DNA of 64,000 nucleotides from Melanocharis versteri (GCA_013397845.1 VZTG01010322.1:717051-781050); one strand, 5' to 3'; positions 13,201 through 26,640 are shown, numbered from the stretch's first letter. The notes: generated by a model from the letters alone, not told the origin. Program-made: numbers and translations.

Positions 13201-14424
13201 TCTGATAAATGGCATTAATTCACGGGAATATGCTAATTAAATCATTTGCATTTTGCCTGAGCTGTAACTATCACAGCCTGGACACAGATGCCTCTCACAT
13301 GCTCGTTTCATGAAATACCTCTCATGGAAGGTGGAAATGGGCCACACAGGGCTGCTGCAGAGTCCAGGGGGATATCCTGCCCATGAAAGTTTCTCCAATC
13401 TTCTGTAAGAAAATGTAGTGGTTAGCTTTTCTCATCCCGCTCACCTCTCCTCCGCTATCCATTTTTTTTGAGCTTTTGCATTTATGTCGCTAATTAATTT
13501 AACGAGTGAATTGTGCCATTTAATTCAGCACATCATATCTCTTTGTAGTGCACACTCTTCAGTAATAAAGTGGCATTATAAATTATTCCATTTTTCAAGC
13601 TTTGAGTCTAAATCAAATAACATATGATATCTTTGAAGACATTTTTATTGCTGTTCTTAAAACATATGAATATGATAGTAGTTTTCACACAATGGAAACC
13701 AACCCCACTTATTTGTTTTGCTTTGCTTTAATTTGATAGGAAGTATACGCATAATTATATTTCTCCCTTTTATCTGTCATTTATCCTGGAGCCCAAATGG
13801 AGCATGCTTCTACATAAAGCAGGCAATGAAAGGAATGTCACCTCTTGAAAGAGATTTTGCCTGTTTCCAAACAGAAATATTTTAAGGCAGATTGACTCTT
13901 CTGAATAGGTTAGAAGCAGACTTTCATAACCTCAATTATAATACATTGATAACAACATTTGTGAGATTAGAAATGGAATGAGGTAGGTTGAGATGTATTA
14001 GAAAATAAACGGAAAACATACAAATCATTCTGGAAGTGCAATTTCTAAAGCTGTTATATCCATTAAAAACCTACTTGTTGATGTATGATCTATTGCGTGT
14101 TGTGTAAATAAACTGCATTGATATGAGAGGAGAGAGGGAGGGCTGCGTGTAACATCTGCAGCCAACTCAAAGCTCTTGCAAAGGAGTTTTTCACAGCTTC
14201 CACTGCACACAGTGTAATAGAACATAAAACATAGGTGATTTGAAATCTCATTTTTCAAGAGACCAGCTGTCTTAGGGTTTTCAGTTGGAAGAGTAAAGGG
14301 GGAAGATCAGTATATACAGCTTTACAAAGCATGGTGGCAGGGTCTTCTGTAAATTGTATGTGAAGGGTGTTGTTCGGGTTTTGCTCATCTCTAGCCTGTA
14401 GGATGTGATTAGGAGTATTTCTTT
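7201..14424. other. Long single-copy stretch, no gene seen
   Basis: No coding sequence or interspersed repeat is recognised. It contains a T19 run at 9565-9583, GC-richer overlapping open frames near 10.2-10.7 and 12.6-13.2 kb (composition effects), and two repeat-free blocks rich in homeodomain-type TAATTA words at about 10.88-11.40 and 13.20-13.65 kb. These resemble conserved non-coding DNA, but conservation cannot be tested here. Confidence 0.5.
9565..9583. repeat. Poly(T) run, 19 bases
   Basis: A homopolymer of 19 T preceded by a pyrimidine stretch. No retroposed sequence was recognised next to it that would make it a reverse-strand poly(A) tail. Confidence 0.9.
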
Positions 14425-14500
14425 TCCATTATCCGTGATGTGCTTGGCACTTTACAAATGAAAGTTTGTTTCTACCACCAAAGGATTTACATTTAGCCAT
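14425..14500 (+). mobile_element. Ancient SINE tail, MIR1_Amn-like
   Basis: 'gatgtgcttggcactttaca' followed by 'ctaccaccaaaggatttaca' parallels the ancient amniote SINE tail in which GTGCTAGGCRCTGTACAAA is followed by CCCTGCCCCAAAGAGCTTAC. Order and spacing match, though many positions have drifted. Only the 3' part is seen, with no tRNA-like head nearby. The family assignment is by eye. Confidence 0.5.
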
Positions 14501-17500
14501 TTAGTGAGCTTGTGTGAATCAGAGGTGGGTTTGCTGATGGTAGCCGCAGGTGAAAGTAGGCTGCACTTGGAAATTTATAAAAGGAGCAGAATTGCAATGC
14601 ATCAGATGGGAGAAGAACTTCTAGCACCAGTATTTGACATCAGTCTCATGGTCCAAATTGGGGCTATGTGGGAGAAAGCACAACTGCACTGATGTCAGTA
14701 TTTTTAACTATGTGCCCAACTGCTTTGCTCATTGGAAAAACTTACAGTAGCTAGCACACACTTGTGAACCTGGCCATTACCTTTTAGTGCTTTACTTTAC
14801 TTAATACTTTTACTTTGGGCTTTTGCTTGTTCTTTCTACTTTCTCACTCTTTTTTTTTTAACAGTGAATAATTTCTATCTGGCTTGTCAGTTTTCATAGC
14901 ATGTTTTGGCTTTGTAAAATTTGGCATAGACATGAGTGACTGTGAATATTTTTGTTTGTTACCTATCAATAAATACTGCTAACAATGGAGCTAACAAGTT
15001 TTTGGTGGCTCCACTCTGATCGACAAAGCAACTGAATTTCTGAATGGGCTGCCTTTCAGTTTGAAATGGTGTTTTCTCATTGGCAATGTTAGGAGTGGAC
15101 ATGAAATAAATGAAAAGTTACATTCGATTGTTATTCCCATCAGACTTACCCCAGTGTCTAAGCATCGATCTTACAGCAAAGAGTAAACCTCAGTGCCTTC
15201 AGCTGATTAATGTCCTGTTCCCAATTTGCATGCATGGATAGTATCTACCCAAAGGTCAGAACAGAGGAGTGAGATGAGCTGTGTTAGTACCTCTTCCTCA
15301 ACCATGAGTTTGACAGCAAAGGGATGGGGAAAGCAAGCATGCAAAGATTCATGCCCATGGGAAGGGATCAAAAAGGTCATTTTCAGCTCCATGATGTAGT
15401 GTTTCTTTTAATCAAACATGATAACAATCAAACCTACATAGCAGCAAAAAAATAAATGTTTGTCTCCTTCTGCTTATTCAGCATTTACCAAATTTAGCTC
15501 CTCTCAGAAGATTGGGGTTTGATTTGTGATAGGGTTTTCTGGTGCTCTTGTTTTCTGAGGCAGAGAAAGCATGCATACAGCAAGGGTAACCACAGGGATT
15601 GCCAAGAAGGGTGTTGTGGGGTTAGTAGGAATGAGAAAGAAAGATGGGCAAGAAGCAGAAAAAGTCAGGTAATCTGACCATAAGAGTCTGTATTTCCAGT
15701 CACTAGTTAATGAAGGAGGTAATTGCATAGTTGAAACTTAGTTTGGTATAATCACGTAAGCCCATTTCTCGGAAATTATTAATGCAGAGAGGGCCACCAG
15801 CTTTTCTTTAAAAGTTTGACTTTGAAAGAATAAACCATGGACCAATTCCTGAAATAACTAGCTGCTCCTGAAAAAAAAGAAAAAAAAAATTATTAAGAAG
15901 AAGCTCCATGGATGCAGCTTCTCCACTCACCGTGTGGAGGACTGTCATCTCCACAGTGCAATGGGTCCCTCTTGGTGTGCAAGGTTTCCCGTGCTGCATG
16001 TCAGCTCAATTTCTCAGTGATGCTGTTTGGACTCACTAAGGAATATGGAGGCGTGGTGACCAGATATCCTTCCCTCTGCAGTGGTGCCTTCGAACCACTC
16101 AACCACTCGGCACCATTTGGGAGAAGGAATCCTCATGCAAATGGAAGCTTATACCTGAATGTAATCGATGATTACCTTGTATTGCCTGATTGTAGGTGGT
16201 GTGTTATGTGTTTGAAAAGCAAGGTCTGAGTCCTGCAAGCACTTGCATGTGGTGGGAATCACACAATCAGATTGTGGGGTCAAGTTTACTGTGGTTTTTG
16301 AAATGCCTGAGCAGCGTGTTTCCTCTCAGAGGATTTGTAGATAAGAGCTATGGAGTAAAGAGAGGCTTATACAGTGTTTAAACTAATGGGAGGTCTGTCT
16401 AAAGGCTGGGTATAGAGCTTGTGGGTAACAGGGTATTAAGACAGCTTGAGAGGTCACTTACCTGTGTCCTACAAAAGAAAACTGGAAAGCAGATTGTAAA
16501 ACCATCAAATGCTGTACAGGATTCTCTCATCTTTCAAAACACTAAGCCGGTCCATCTGCTACTGGAAATTCTATGTATTGTCTGTGTTTCACTCTGGGAC
16601 CAGTCCAAGGCTCTGGATTAGTTGGTGTTGCCGCTGCCCTGCCATTTCCTGGGCAGGCTGGACTCAAATGCAGCTGGAGATGGTGGCACTGGTGTTCCAA
16701 ATGCAGCAGGGAGGCCATAAAGGGGCACACACGGGTGTGGGAGGAGAGCAATTCTCCCAAAATATCAGCTACTGCCTCCACACCACTCCTCAAACAGTGG
16801 CTGGAGTGGCAGATCCAGCTTTTCCGGTACCTGGACATCCCAGGTGCATGCCTTTGTCCTCTTTCCCATTTAGCGGGGGAGGTCTGTTTTCAGTCTGGCA
16901 CCATCTCCTCTTCATCCTTTTGGCAGCAAAACTGCATCTGCTTACATTTCTGAGGAGCCTTGAGCCAGCTGTCTCATAAACATGTGCTTTGCATATTTAC
17001 AGTAACTTGTTACTTTCCTTATAAGTAGTGACATCTCCAGGTGTAATGCATCCAGGATCAATAAATGCCATTAAAACCTTTATGCACGTTGTAGCTAAGA
17101 GATTGAGAGTGTTTGAATGGGTCTCAAGCAAGCATATAAAGTTGACAAGCATTCATTTTAAACTACGGATGTGAAGGTCAGATCTCAAAGACAGTTTAGT
17201 TACTCGTTCATCTGAGACATCTGCACTTTTACTCTCTGACTTGTTTTGATTTATTAAAATAGAAAAGAGAAAATTTTCGAAAGCATAAGGCGTATTTCAT
17301 TTTCTTGCTTTAGACTATTAAAATTAACCCTTTTATGTTTGCTTAAAAATCTTGAGGGCGTTTTTAATCTCTCAGGGTTTTTTTAATCAGCAAAATTTTT
17401 TAAATTACTCCCACTTTATTTGATTTTGTTTTCTATTTACCCTGAAACCAGCTTCAGCTCTTGATAAATCGTGTTTCAATGCCCATTCAGATAGTGTTCA

Positions 17501-20500
17501 ATTAAAAACTAAGCTTAGGGAAATCCATAGATGTGTAATTGTGAGAATATTTGAATCTGATCTTTCTAGGAGGGGTGGGAGGTAGACAAGTTTGTCCAGA
17601 TTTTTTCAAAACTGTTTGGGAGGAAAATATGGGGAAGAACCCCAAATAATCACTTTCTGCAAGTCTGTGAAAGTAGCTAATATCCTTGATAACCAAATGT
17701 GGTAGGGAAGTTCCTAGCTTACCTTGGTCTGTTTTCCTTTTATCTGATTCAGCTGTATTTTATCTCTCCCTTCAGCATGTGATGTCATTACTTTTCAATC
17801 CAAATACACCTTCAGTACTGGAATTCTTTCCACTGCAGCAACTAGTCAGCTCAATGTACAGAAAAGGTCTCTAACCCTACTCCTTCCAGACTTTGCCAAT
17901 ATTGTATATCGTGTGACACTTTCCCTGTGCATCCCCATGCCTCTGCATCTACCCAGTCTGCAAAGAATGAGACAATTTTTTTTGCTTAGGTTTTTTTTTT
18001 TGGTTGGTTGGGATTTTGTTGTTGTTGTTGTTGTTGGGTTTTTTCAGTGGGGTTTTTTGTGGGGTTTTTTTTGTTGGTTTTTTTTTTCTTTTTTTGCAGT
18101 GAGTATGACTCTATTTTATCCAGAAGCAATCCTGGTACATGATGTTGGTGTTTCTTCTCAACTCACCTACATCTCAGGATGTGGAACACTCACTCAATCT
18201 CCTCACAGATCTCTTTTTTGTCTGTGAGCATGACAAATGAACAAAACTGGCAAGCTCTACCTTGCCCAAAGAGTCCCCCATGGTTTTGCACAAAAGTTAG
18301 TGCCTGAACATTCCCAAATGTTGGGGTAAGGGAAACATAGTGAAAATGAGAAGCAGACTTAAGTAGAAATGCACATTAGTGAAGTCTCTAACATATGCTT
18401 CTGTTTCAGCTTCACACACCCTCCCCCTCCAATTTGACATCACACCCCTTACACACAATCTCGCCTACCTCCAGTGCATGTTGCAAGAAAAGAAGCTATT
18501 CCACTTTGTTAAAGACACAGGCCACAGTATGATTCATTAATTTATCATTGTAGCAAGTACTTGAAGCCACATCAGTTTTATAGCCACCATAAAGTGTCCC
18601 ACCTAACACAGAACGAGAGCACCTTGCAGTACCTGCCTAATACCAAAGTGATAATTGCACCATTGCACTGTTTTATGAGGCAGTAATCCAGCTCCTGAGC
18701 AGACAAACTACCAGGCTGAAGGCTGAATAGTTTATCTTGATGAGGAAAATGTATTATTGCGGAGTAAAATACCATGATGGTACTATCACCATTTTTCTGT
18801 GCTTGTTGTAGGAATCCTTTTGGTTTATGGTGTGATTTGTAGGGTTTTTTTAAGTATTTGAATGTGCCTTTTTCCACCAGATAATGGTCATCTGTCTATC
18901 AGCTGCAGAAGACAATACTGACTCTGTTTATTTTGGGATGTGTGTCTGTAATTTCTGCCACTGCTGAGGCCTAGGCAAAGCCCCCACAGGCTGCCTAGCA
19001 GCCTGGCATTGCACAGGGGTAAATTTTAACTCCCCTGGGACTTTTCACCTCGTCCACAGAAGTGCACGTGTGTACAAGGGTGTTTGTGTACATATTCCTC
19101 TCACAGGCAATAACCTTGTGTGGTTTATAGCTTCACCCATTGTGTACCTAAGTGGTTCTTGATGACTTAGGCATCTTTCTTAAGCTACTGGTTTTGTTAT
19201 ACAAAACTTCCATGCTGACTCGTACAAAATCAATAAATAAAAACAGGAGGATATTTCATCTGCCTTTCCTGCAAGCCTCTATTCCTCTTGACATATGCAG
19301 GGAATGTTGAAAGGCAAAATTATTTCAAAATTAAATGATAACCAGTGCCCTTTGATTAAGTTTTGCTTATATAGAAGATTCTGAAGAGAAAACAAAAATG
19401 CCTCTCTCTCTTCCTCATAACTTCTTTCCTCAGGCTTGATAGAAAAAGATAAAATGAGAAGCATTACAATGGTATTTGCCAATTTGCAGGCAGAATATAT
19501 TGCAGGTGAGCAGGCATTCACCTTCAGAGATAAAACCGAGTCAGAGAGAAAGAGTCCACATTGCCCTTAGAAGTAATGATCGTTCACATCCCACTGGATG
19601 TTTGTTATGCCAGCCGTTTGTCAGTCAAACAGCAGACGTCTTTTCGCTGCACTCTGGTGTCACAGTTCAAATAAAATAATGCCATAATAGATGAGGCTGT
19701 CCAGGTCACAGGAGTTATTAAATGTCTCTCCTTTGCACCTAAACCCTTCTTGTTTCCACACAAGATAAATGATATGTTCCCTGTAATATTTATTAAAAAA
19801 AAAAAAAAGTTGCTATTGTATGTTACCGAGGGAAAACAGGAAGCTACAAGAAGAGGACAACCTCAAAGCAAGGGTCCCTCTGCAACATGGTTTACAAGGG
19901 GATACAAGAGATGAAAAGCCACATCCTCGTCTTGCTCCTGTGTCACCTGTGGAAATGCTAGATGGCAGCCTGAGGAGGATAGCAGCTTCCCGGGGTTCCC
20001 CTTATCTCCTGCCCTCCCAGAGAGCTGGGCAGGGCTGGAGGTGGGTCTGGGTTTGTTCACGGTCAGCTCTACCAGCAGCACAGGCATACGCTGCCCCTTC
20101 TGGCACTGTTGCAAGATCTGCAGGCAGACTGAGGTCTACATTTTTCTGTGTTCCTAAATTCTCAGAAGAGTCTGTTACATCAGGATGCCCAGCTTGGCAT
20201 AAGTTAGAAGAGCTGGCTCTCAGAAGGTGCAGAACACATCCTTCCTTTTGCCCTCTTTCCTTGCCTCCCCTTAAACAGAGCCCTTTCAAGGCTCTGGAGT
20301 ACAGGACCTCCAGTTGCTAATCCATCTTTAAAGACTGTGATTGGTCTATAGGTGTTCCTGAAATACCTTATCTCTGGTCTCCAGCTGGAAATGTAACGCA
20401 GCACATAATTGCACAAGTGTCTCAGTAATGGTGCAAATTCAAATTAAATCATGGGATATTTCACACTGTGCACATAACTCCTGATGTCTGTTTCACAGTC

Positions 20501-23500
20501 TGCACAGTTTAGCAGCGTGCTTTTTAAGATGTAGCACTACAGTAGACATTAAAAACAAGAAAAATAAATGTACAGACTCTGTACCAGTATGAGATTTTTT
20601 TCCTTCCAGGGATGACACCAAGGTAAATCAGAACAATCTATTTAATTCAGTTCAATTCTTCCTGGCAATAATTTCTCTAAAAAGATAGCACAAGGAAGGT
20701 GATCAAAGAATCCCTTGGGCAACTAAGTTAGATTTGGATTTTTAGAATAAATATTTACTTTCTTGGACTCAGGTAGAAGAAGAGTATTCACTGTCCCAAG
20801 CCCTCTCCTGTGTCAGGCTGCCACACTGCATCCTCATTATTTCTGTGGCTCACATTGACAATGGTTTCTTCACAGGTCCACAAGGATCTCCTGTTTTAAA
20901 CCTAAAGTCTGCCTCTCAGCACTGATGCAGTGCTCTGCAGTGCGTGCAACATGAATACCATGTTTTCTGTATTGCAGCTCCATCGGGGACCAAGGAGCCA
21001 AAAGCAGACCGTGACCAGCCAGCTGCTGGCATCCAAACACATGGTCAGCTTGGCTCTACCAGCCCCTCGCAGCTGTGGGTCACACTACATTCACGTAGCC
21101 AATGGAGAAATCATAAGCAAAAAAGCTGGTGTTTAGCCTCCATTCTCTTTTGCTCTGCCTTTTCTCTAGTTTTCCGTACATGAAGAAGAGAGATAATAGA
21201 ATTAATCTCCATTGCACTGTCTTACCCTACAAAACTGCTTTGGCTCAGAAGTAGTATCATTCTTGATTCAGCCCGAACAGATTTGGGCAATGACATATTT
21301 GTGTTTCTAAGCACAGGAATGTTCAGGCATCAGCAGACTGGTTATTTGTTTAGGTTTATTTTTCCATATGACATAATCTTCTTCCAAATAATGCCTGCCA
21401 TTATCTTTGATGATGCTGTTCCTACATGTGCCGTTCACAGCAGCATGTTCAGCACTGACATTTTGATGCTAAGGAAAGCAAAAGGTAGGGAGTTCATTAC
21501 AGAAGCTCCCTTCAGGCTTTTGGCAAGATGTAGTGAGATGCCAGTTTTTCCCAGTCATTTTCTGTGAACAAGAATATAATGGAGCATTCAACCAAGCAGA
21601 GTATATTCCTTTTGGTACATACACTATATTTTGTACAAGCGTGATGAAAAGAGTTCAGTTGATCATGCTCATAAGTTTCCTTCCTAGCGTCTTCTGAAAC
21701 AGCAGTTATTCAAAATGCGAGAAACTTTTGAAGGTTGCCTGCGCCATGTGGTATCCTTGCCTCCTCCCCACCCCTTGTCCCCATTAAAAAATAGCAGAGG
21801 AAAAATTGAAAGGTATTCAACCCTATGCTGTCCATCAGAAAAGGCAGGCAATATGAAGCCATTTTTTTCCTTTTCTAAATCTCACACCTATATTATTTCT
21901 TCTTGTCATTTCATCTAGTAAAGTCGTGTTGTATGTTGTGACAGTAATGTATTACTATTTTTCCAGGCACTTCTTATATGTCATCCAAGTAATTGGAGAA
22001 ATGATAAAAAATTGGGCTTAAGCTCTTAAATTTTAATTAATGTAGGAGAGTCATACCTTAGCCGTGTTTGATTTTGTTATGAGACACCTATCCACCTGAG
22101 TAGATGTGCCTTTCTTGCTGCTCTCCCTCACCTGCACTGGGCATTCCATCAAGGAAAGTTATGGTCTGCCCTGACCTCCCTAGTGAGTGAACGCCACTGA
22201 GTCTCCATCTCTTGCTTTCTCAGTAAGGAACAGAAAAGTCGGAAGTTTGATAAAGGTGGGAAAAGTTGGACATCACCTCCTAGGTGTTACCCCCACAGAC
22301 TTGCCACACCAAGACACCTTACCTGTTCATGTTGCCGCCACTGACAGCCCCAGCTTGCTCTCCTCCACACTTTAGCACTACCAGCTTGTGGCTGCTTCTG
22401 GGTGGACTCAGATCTCCTTCCAGCCCATTACTGAGCTATGGAATTCTTGAAAGGCAACAATGGTCCATCTATACTGTAACTGAAGATATGAGGGCCTCAT
22501 AGTCCAGCGCAGTTCAGCACTGTGTAGTCCAGCTGGCTCCAGCACGAGTAGAGAGAAACCAGGTCAGTCGAGCCCTGTCTCAAGCTGACCACTGGAATAT
22601 ATATCATGGGCTTCACTGTTGCTTTCAACAGCCAGTGCTCAGGTCTCTACCTGAGCTACATTGACACTGTCACTCAAACCAAATAGACTGACAAGAATAT
22701 CAACATGACTGCACATGCTGCAATAGCATCCATAGCTACATACACAAGGGAGAGAGGAAGGCTGGTACTTGCACAGTACAATTTTAGGCACTCAGACAAA
22801 GTAATGGAGATCATTTAGCCACCTTTAGTCACCCAGTTGATGCTAATTCCCCCTCATCCCCTATATAGCCCATGGGGGGAAAGTTCCAGTTGTATGGTGC
22901 TTCTAGGCAGGAAGATCTCAAAGCCATCAGGCTGATGCTGCAAGATACACAACATTCTGCCACGCTGAGGCAGTACAAATACCTTCTAGAGGCAATGGGC
23001 TTCAGAAGAGGAAGATATCTCCTTTTTCAGCATCAGGAGCATCATTGGATATTAGCTGGGCAGTCTAAGGACTCCTCTGGCACATCAGAAACGCAGAAGG
23101 TGATCCTTGACCTCTAACATCTTTCCGTAATACAGAGAAGCATGAGTCATTCCACTGCTCTGCTCAGTGTCATTACTGTTCCTGCCCTAAATAAGCCAGT
23201 TTGTTTTACAGCAGTTGGGATTTTTTTTGCCAAGATATCATTTTTCCAGTTCTACACACAAAGATGTCGCAGGTCTGTGAATACAGTGCTCAGAAGACTG
23301 GCCTGGTTTCACTCTTTAATTTTATCATGCTGTGATGGATGTTGAGATTGCAACTTTTTACATATTACTTGACCAAGATGTTTCAGTGGGATCATCTAGC
23401 TTGCCTTCTTTCTGCCAGTGCCATGTTTGACAGTTTAAACTGGAGCCGCATTAAAGGCTTTCCATTTCAGTGGCCCACAAATATGCATGAAGTCTGAACT

Positions 23501-25939
23501 GTGGGTGGTGATTTCAGCTAGGTGAAAGAAGAAAACAATACCTGCAGCCTTTGTCCTGCTGCCTCTCCATTAATGAGCACAAAATTCACGCTCTGCATTA
23601 TCTAAACCTCATTTAGGTGTGTCAGCAAGAGCCAGAACTATATAAAAGGCCTGAAACAGGAATAATAATTAAGAAGGTGCAATGCCAATTACTTTTCATC
23701 TTCAAACTGCTGCTTACGGTTTATTCCCTCAAATACTAAAAGGTCATCAGCATTTTGTTTTCTTTTTCTTATGAACAAGTTATTTAGATTTCTTCTTGGT
23801 GTTCTCAGCTCTCTGTGGTGTAGTACAGAAAAAGAGCCCAATAAACTACAAGCCAAGGAGCTCATCTCTCATACTAAATGAAAGTCAGACAAGGATAGTC
23901 CATTTTTCTTTTTAATCACAGGCAGTATTCATAGCACGTCCTCTATTTTCTGTTTTCTTTCTTATTATCATGGATAATGCAGTGTAAATGTAATAATTTT
24001 TAATCAGGTTTAATTATATACTTTATTCTCATGCTTTATCTCTCCCACTTGCTAAAAAGGTGAGTTTCCATCTCATTCTGTTTCCTTTGTTGGTTCACTA
24101 TGAAGCCATCAAATAATATGTGGCTTCCAAAGCTGGTGCGCCTGCCCAGACACAGGCACCCACACCAGAAGCCTGTCCTGATTTTGGAATCCTCTTGTGG
24201 GCTCCCCTTGCCAGGAGGTTTCATGTAAGGCATGTCTTGAACCACAGTGAGTCGTTGTGTTCTCGTGTGTCTGCGTGCCCTTGGAGCGACACCACATCAC
24301 AAATTCTGGAGCATCTCTCACGCTGCTAATAGGTCTGTCTTGTACCCATCGTATTCATCTCAGGGGTCTGATGCTTCAAAGGAGATGCCAGGCTAATTCT
24401 CATAAATATTCCTCAATTTATTAATGCTGAAAGGTGTCCCTCTCATCTTTTGCAATTTAAAGTACTGTTGTGAGCAAAAAGAGTTATAGAGCTGTGTTTA
24501 AAAAAAAAATGACAATTTAAAAAAAAATATTTTCTTACTTATGTTAGTTTGAAAACTTAGATTGTTTAGGTAATTATAAGAAACCATTTAAATTAATTTC
24601 TGTTTTTTCATGTTCACTCATTTTTCTTTGCGTTATGATGGACAACCAAGGTTGATAAATTTACTACATATCATTCTCTATCACTTCCATCTCCAGGTTT
24701 GATATACCGGCAGGGTTTGAATTTTAAGCGCTACAGGCAAGGGTGAAGCATATTTGTTTATTCACTTTAATCACCACTGAAATAACAATAAAAAAGGCTG
24801 CAGTTAGATATTTATATTTCATCAAGTGTTGTGCTTAAGTTACAAAAGCACACTGAATGCTTGGAAGAGGGAGGAGAGCTTTGTCCCCGCTCTTTCTGTA
24901 CCACCTGGGCATTCCTCAGACGAGGGATTTATAGTGCAGGTCCAGTCTCAGATAAGGTCCTCACTCTTAAGTCCTTTCCTCAATGTTGGTGTGAAGTGCA
25001 TCCCACTTCTTCTCTCTTTTTGTAACCTATTGCCTTTTTGGTAACCTTTCCTTTTCTTCTCCAGCTTTCTCAGAAGTGAGCCACAGGCAAAAAAATGGGG
25101 GAAGATGAAAATGGAAACAGAATTGGCACTCACGGTTTCATCCAGCACATTTTTTTCTGGTCATAGGGGAAATCTTTATAACCTTGTCCAAAATGTCGAC
25201 ATATTTTTAAACAAATGTTGACAGCGGTGGGCAAACTTCAGCAAGAGTGTTTACTCTAGAGCTCATTTCCTTGGTCACTGAGACATCTACGGTTATGATA
25301 TATGCTAAGAAGGCATTTTCTGGGTTGCAATAAGACAGTCTGATAACTCAGCCATCATTCTCCCAGTCAAATCTGAGGGAACTGTGGGTTTGCTCCTAAG
25401 GCTGGCTTCTAATAATCCAATAGAGACTAGCTGTGGGCAAGGTCATTTAACAGCCGAATGGCTATCATTGCTTTATGAGAGAGCAAAGTTGTAATAGACA
25501 GGGTGGAGTGAGTCACAGATATCGAAAGCATAAAGTAAAATAAGAGCTTTTAGACAGCTGTAACACCAAGAGAGGGAAAAAACATATATCTTGAACTGCT
25601 GTAACACAGGTCTACTGGACCTGCTACTCACAGGCAAAGGGTCCCCAGCACACTGTGCCAGGTTATGTCCATGAAGAATGGAAAAATCAAATGAACGCAG
25701 GAGGAGATTGTTTGTCAGTGACAGAGCTGCTCTTGCTTCAGCGTGGGGTTTTCAACAATATGGGGGGTGGCATAAACTAGAGGTAAAGTCCTGGCTCTGT
25801 TCAAGATATGAAGGATGTGGGATTTTTGTCTTTGACTACAATGAAGCCAGAATTTCATGCCAGAAAGCTAGTGCATGTAATGTTGTAAAATATATCAGTC
25901 ACAGAGCCAAAGAATAGGGTTAGCTGATGCAGAATTTGT
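14501..25939. other. Long single-copy stretch, no gene seen
   Basis: Contains the two longest non-repeat plus-strand frames of the window's first half (16509-16979, 156 codons; 19820-20320, 166 codons). Neither shows a domain, plausible composition or flanking exon signals, and both lie in GC-richer patches. An A14 run occurs at 19795-19808. Repeat-free blocks at 17.2-17.5 and 23.44-23.76 kb look like conserved non-coding DNA. Nothing else is recognised. Confidence 0.5.
17974..18099. repeat. T/G-rich low-complexity tract with (TTG)7
   Basis: Runs of T alternate with GG and GGGG. A pure TTG microsatellite of seven units lies at 18016-18036. The tract ends in a long pyrimidine run followed by CAG at about 18097-18099, which resembles a splice acceptor but occurs in low-complexity DNA. 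Confidence 0.85.
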
Positions 25940-26640
25940 CATATAGCGATGCTGTAGCATCTGTCACAGTGCCTGAAGATGAGAAAGCACTAGTAACAAC
26001 AACAGAAATTGAATCCGTGTCCCTTTCGTGACAAATGTCACCTGAGTTAGCTATATGTGTGATTTTGACTGAAAATATGAAACTGGAAATGGGTAATGGA
26101 GTTGTTTATTCTTTGGCACTTGGTGAAAAGTGCAGAAGTAACTCCTGTACTTTAAATCAACTGTTGATATTTTTTATATGATTAACAAGGATTTTAAGGT
26201 TCATGAGGAATGGCTGAGGCTGTTATCCCTGCATGACACTATAAAAAGGATTTTATTTTTAATCCTGTGAAGGGCACTGTGAATTGCTTTGGTGGCTTTG
26301 ACAAAATAACAGCTGTGGTGACTGACGGTTCTCCAGCTGTGGGGGGAGTCAACAGTTTTATTGGTTTACTTAAAAAGAAATATAGAGTGAACTTCCTACC
26401 TTTTCAATGAATGAGGTACCAAAAAGCCTCATGCAGGAAGGTAGTAGCGCTGGCAAATGTCATGGAAGTAGTTAAAGTGATTAACCTTGTTAGAGCAAGG
26501 AATGGAGCTTTCAATGGCTATCACTCTGTCTCTGACACAAAAGTTGCTGAGAACAGAGTTTGGGAATTGGTTTCTTAAAGTGTAAAAGGAGATAAAGTGT
26601 AAGAGGACATATTTTGAGAAATGAAAAAATATTTTTTTCC
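25940..26640 (+). pseudogene. Broken hAT (Charlie-type) transposase fossil
   Basis: Three consecutive reading phases together follow the middle of a Charlie/GTF2IRD2/ZBED-type hAT transposase. (1) 26005-26178: an ISLSR-like 'VSLS' with a stop where Arg is expected (26029), then a 'YSLAL' stretch followed by GEKC where the family has DESTD, then LLIFF. (2) 26181-26270: INKDFKVHEEWL. (3) 26261-26575: 'FDKITAVVTDGSPAV' with the TDG of the second catalytic Asp kept at 26321-26329, FIGLLKKKY, then a degraded HCIIHQ block with a stop at 26408, QKASC, NVMEVVKVINLVRAR and a residue of the HRQF region. At least two frameshifts and several stops make it non-functional, and the first catalytic Asp reads Gly. 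The upstream frame 25678-25917 might be the remnant of the BED zinc finger, but that is weak. Terminal inverted repeats and the 8-bp target duplication were not identified. Confidence 0.72.

Noticed and set aside
12600..13205. Cluster of overlapping 66-125 codon frames
   Set aside because: Open in both strands at once owing to base composition; no family match.
16509..16979. 156-codon plus-strand frame
   Set aside because: No domain or signal, overlapping open frames on both strands in a GC-richer patch; expected by chance in 64 kb.
19820..20320. 166-codon plus-strand frame after an A14 run
   Set aside because: No family resemblance, opposing frames are open over the same bases, and the A run lies upstream, so it is not a retrocopy tail for this strand.
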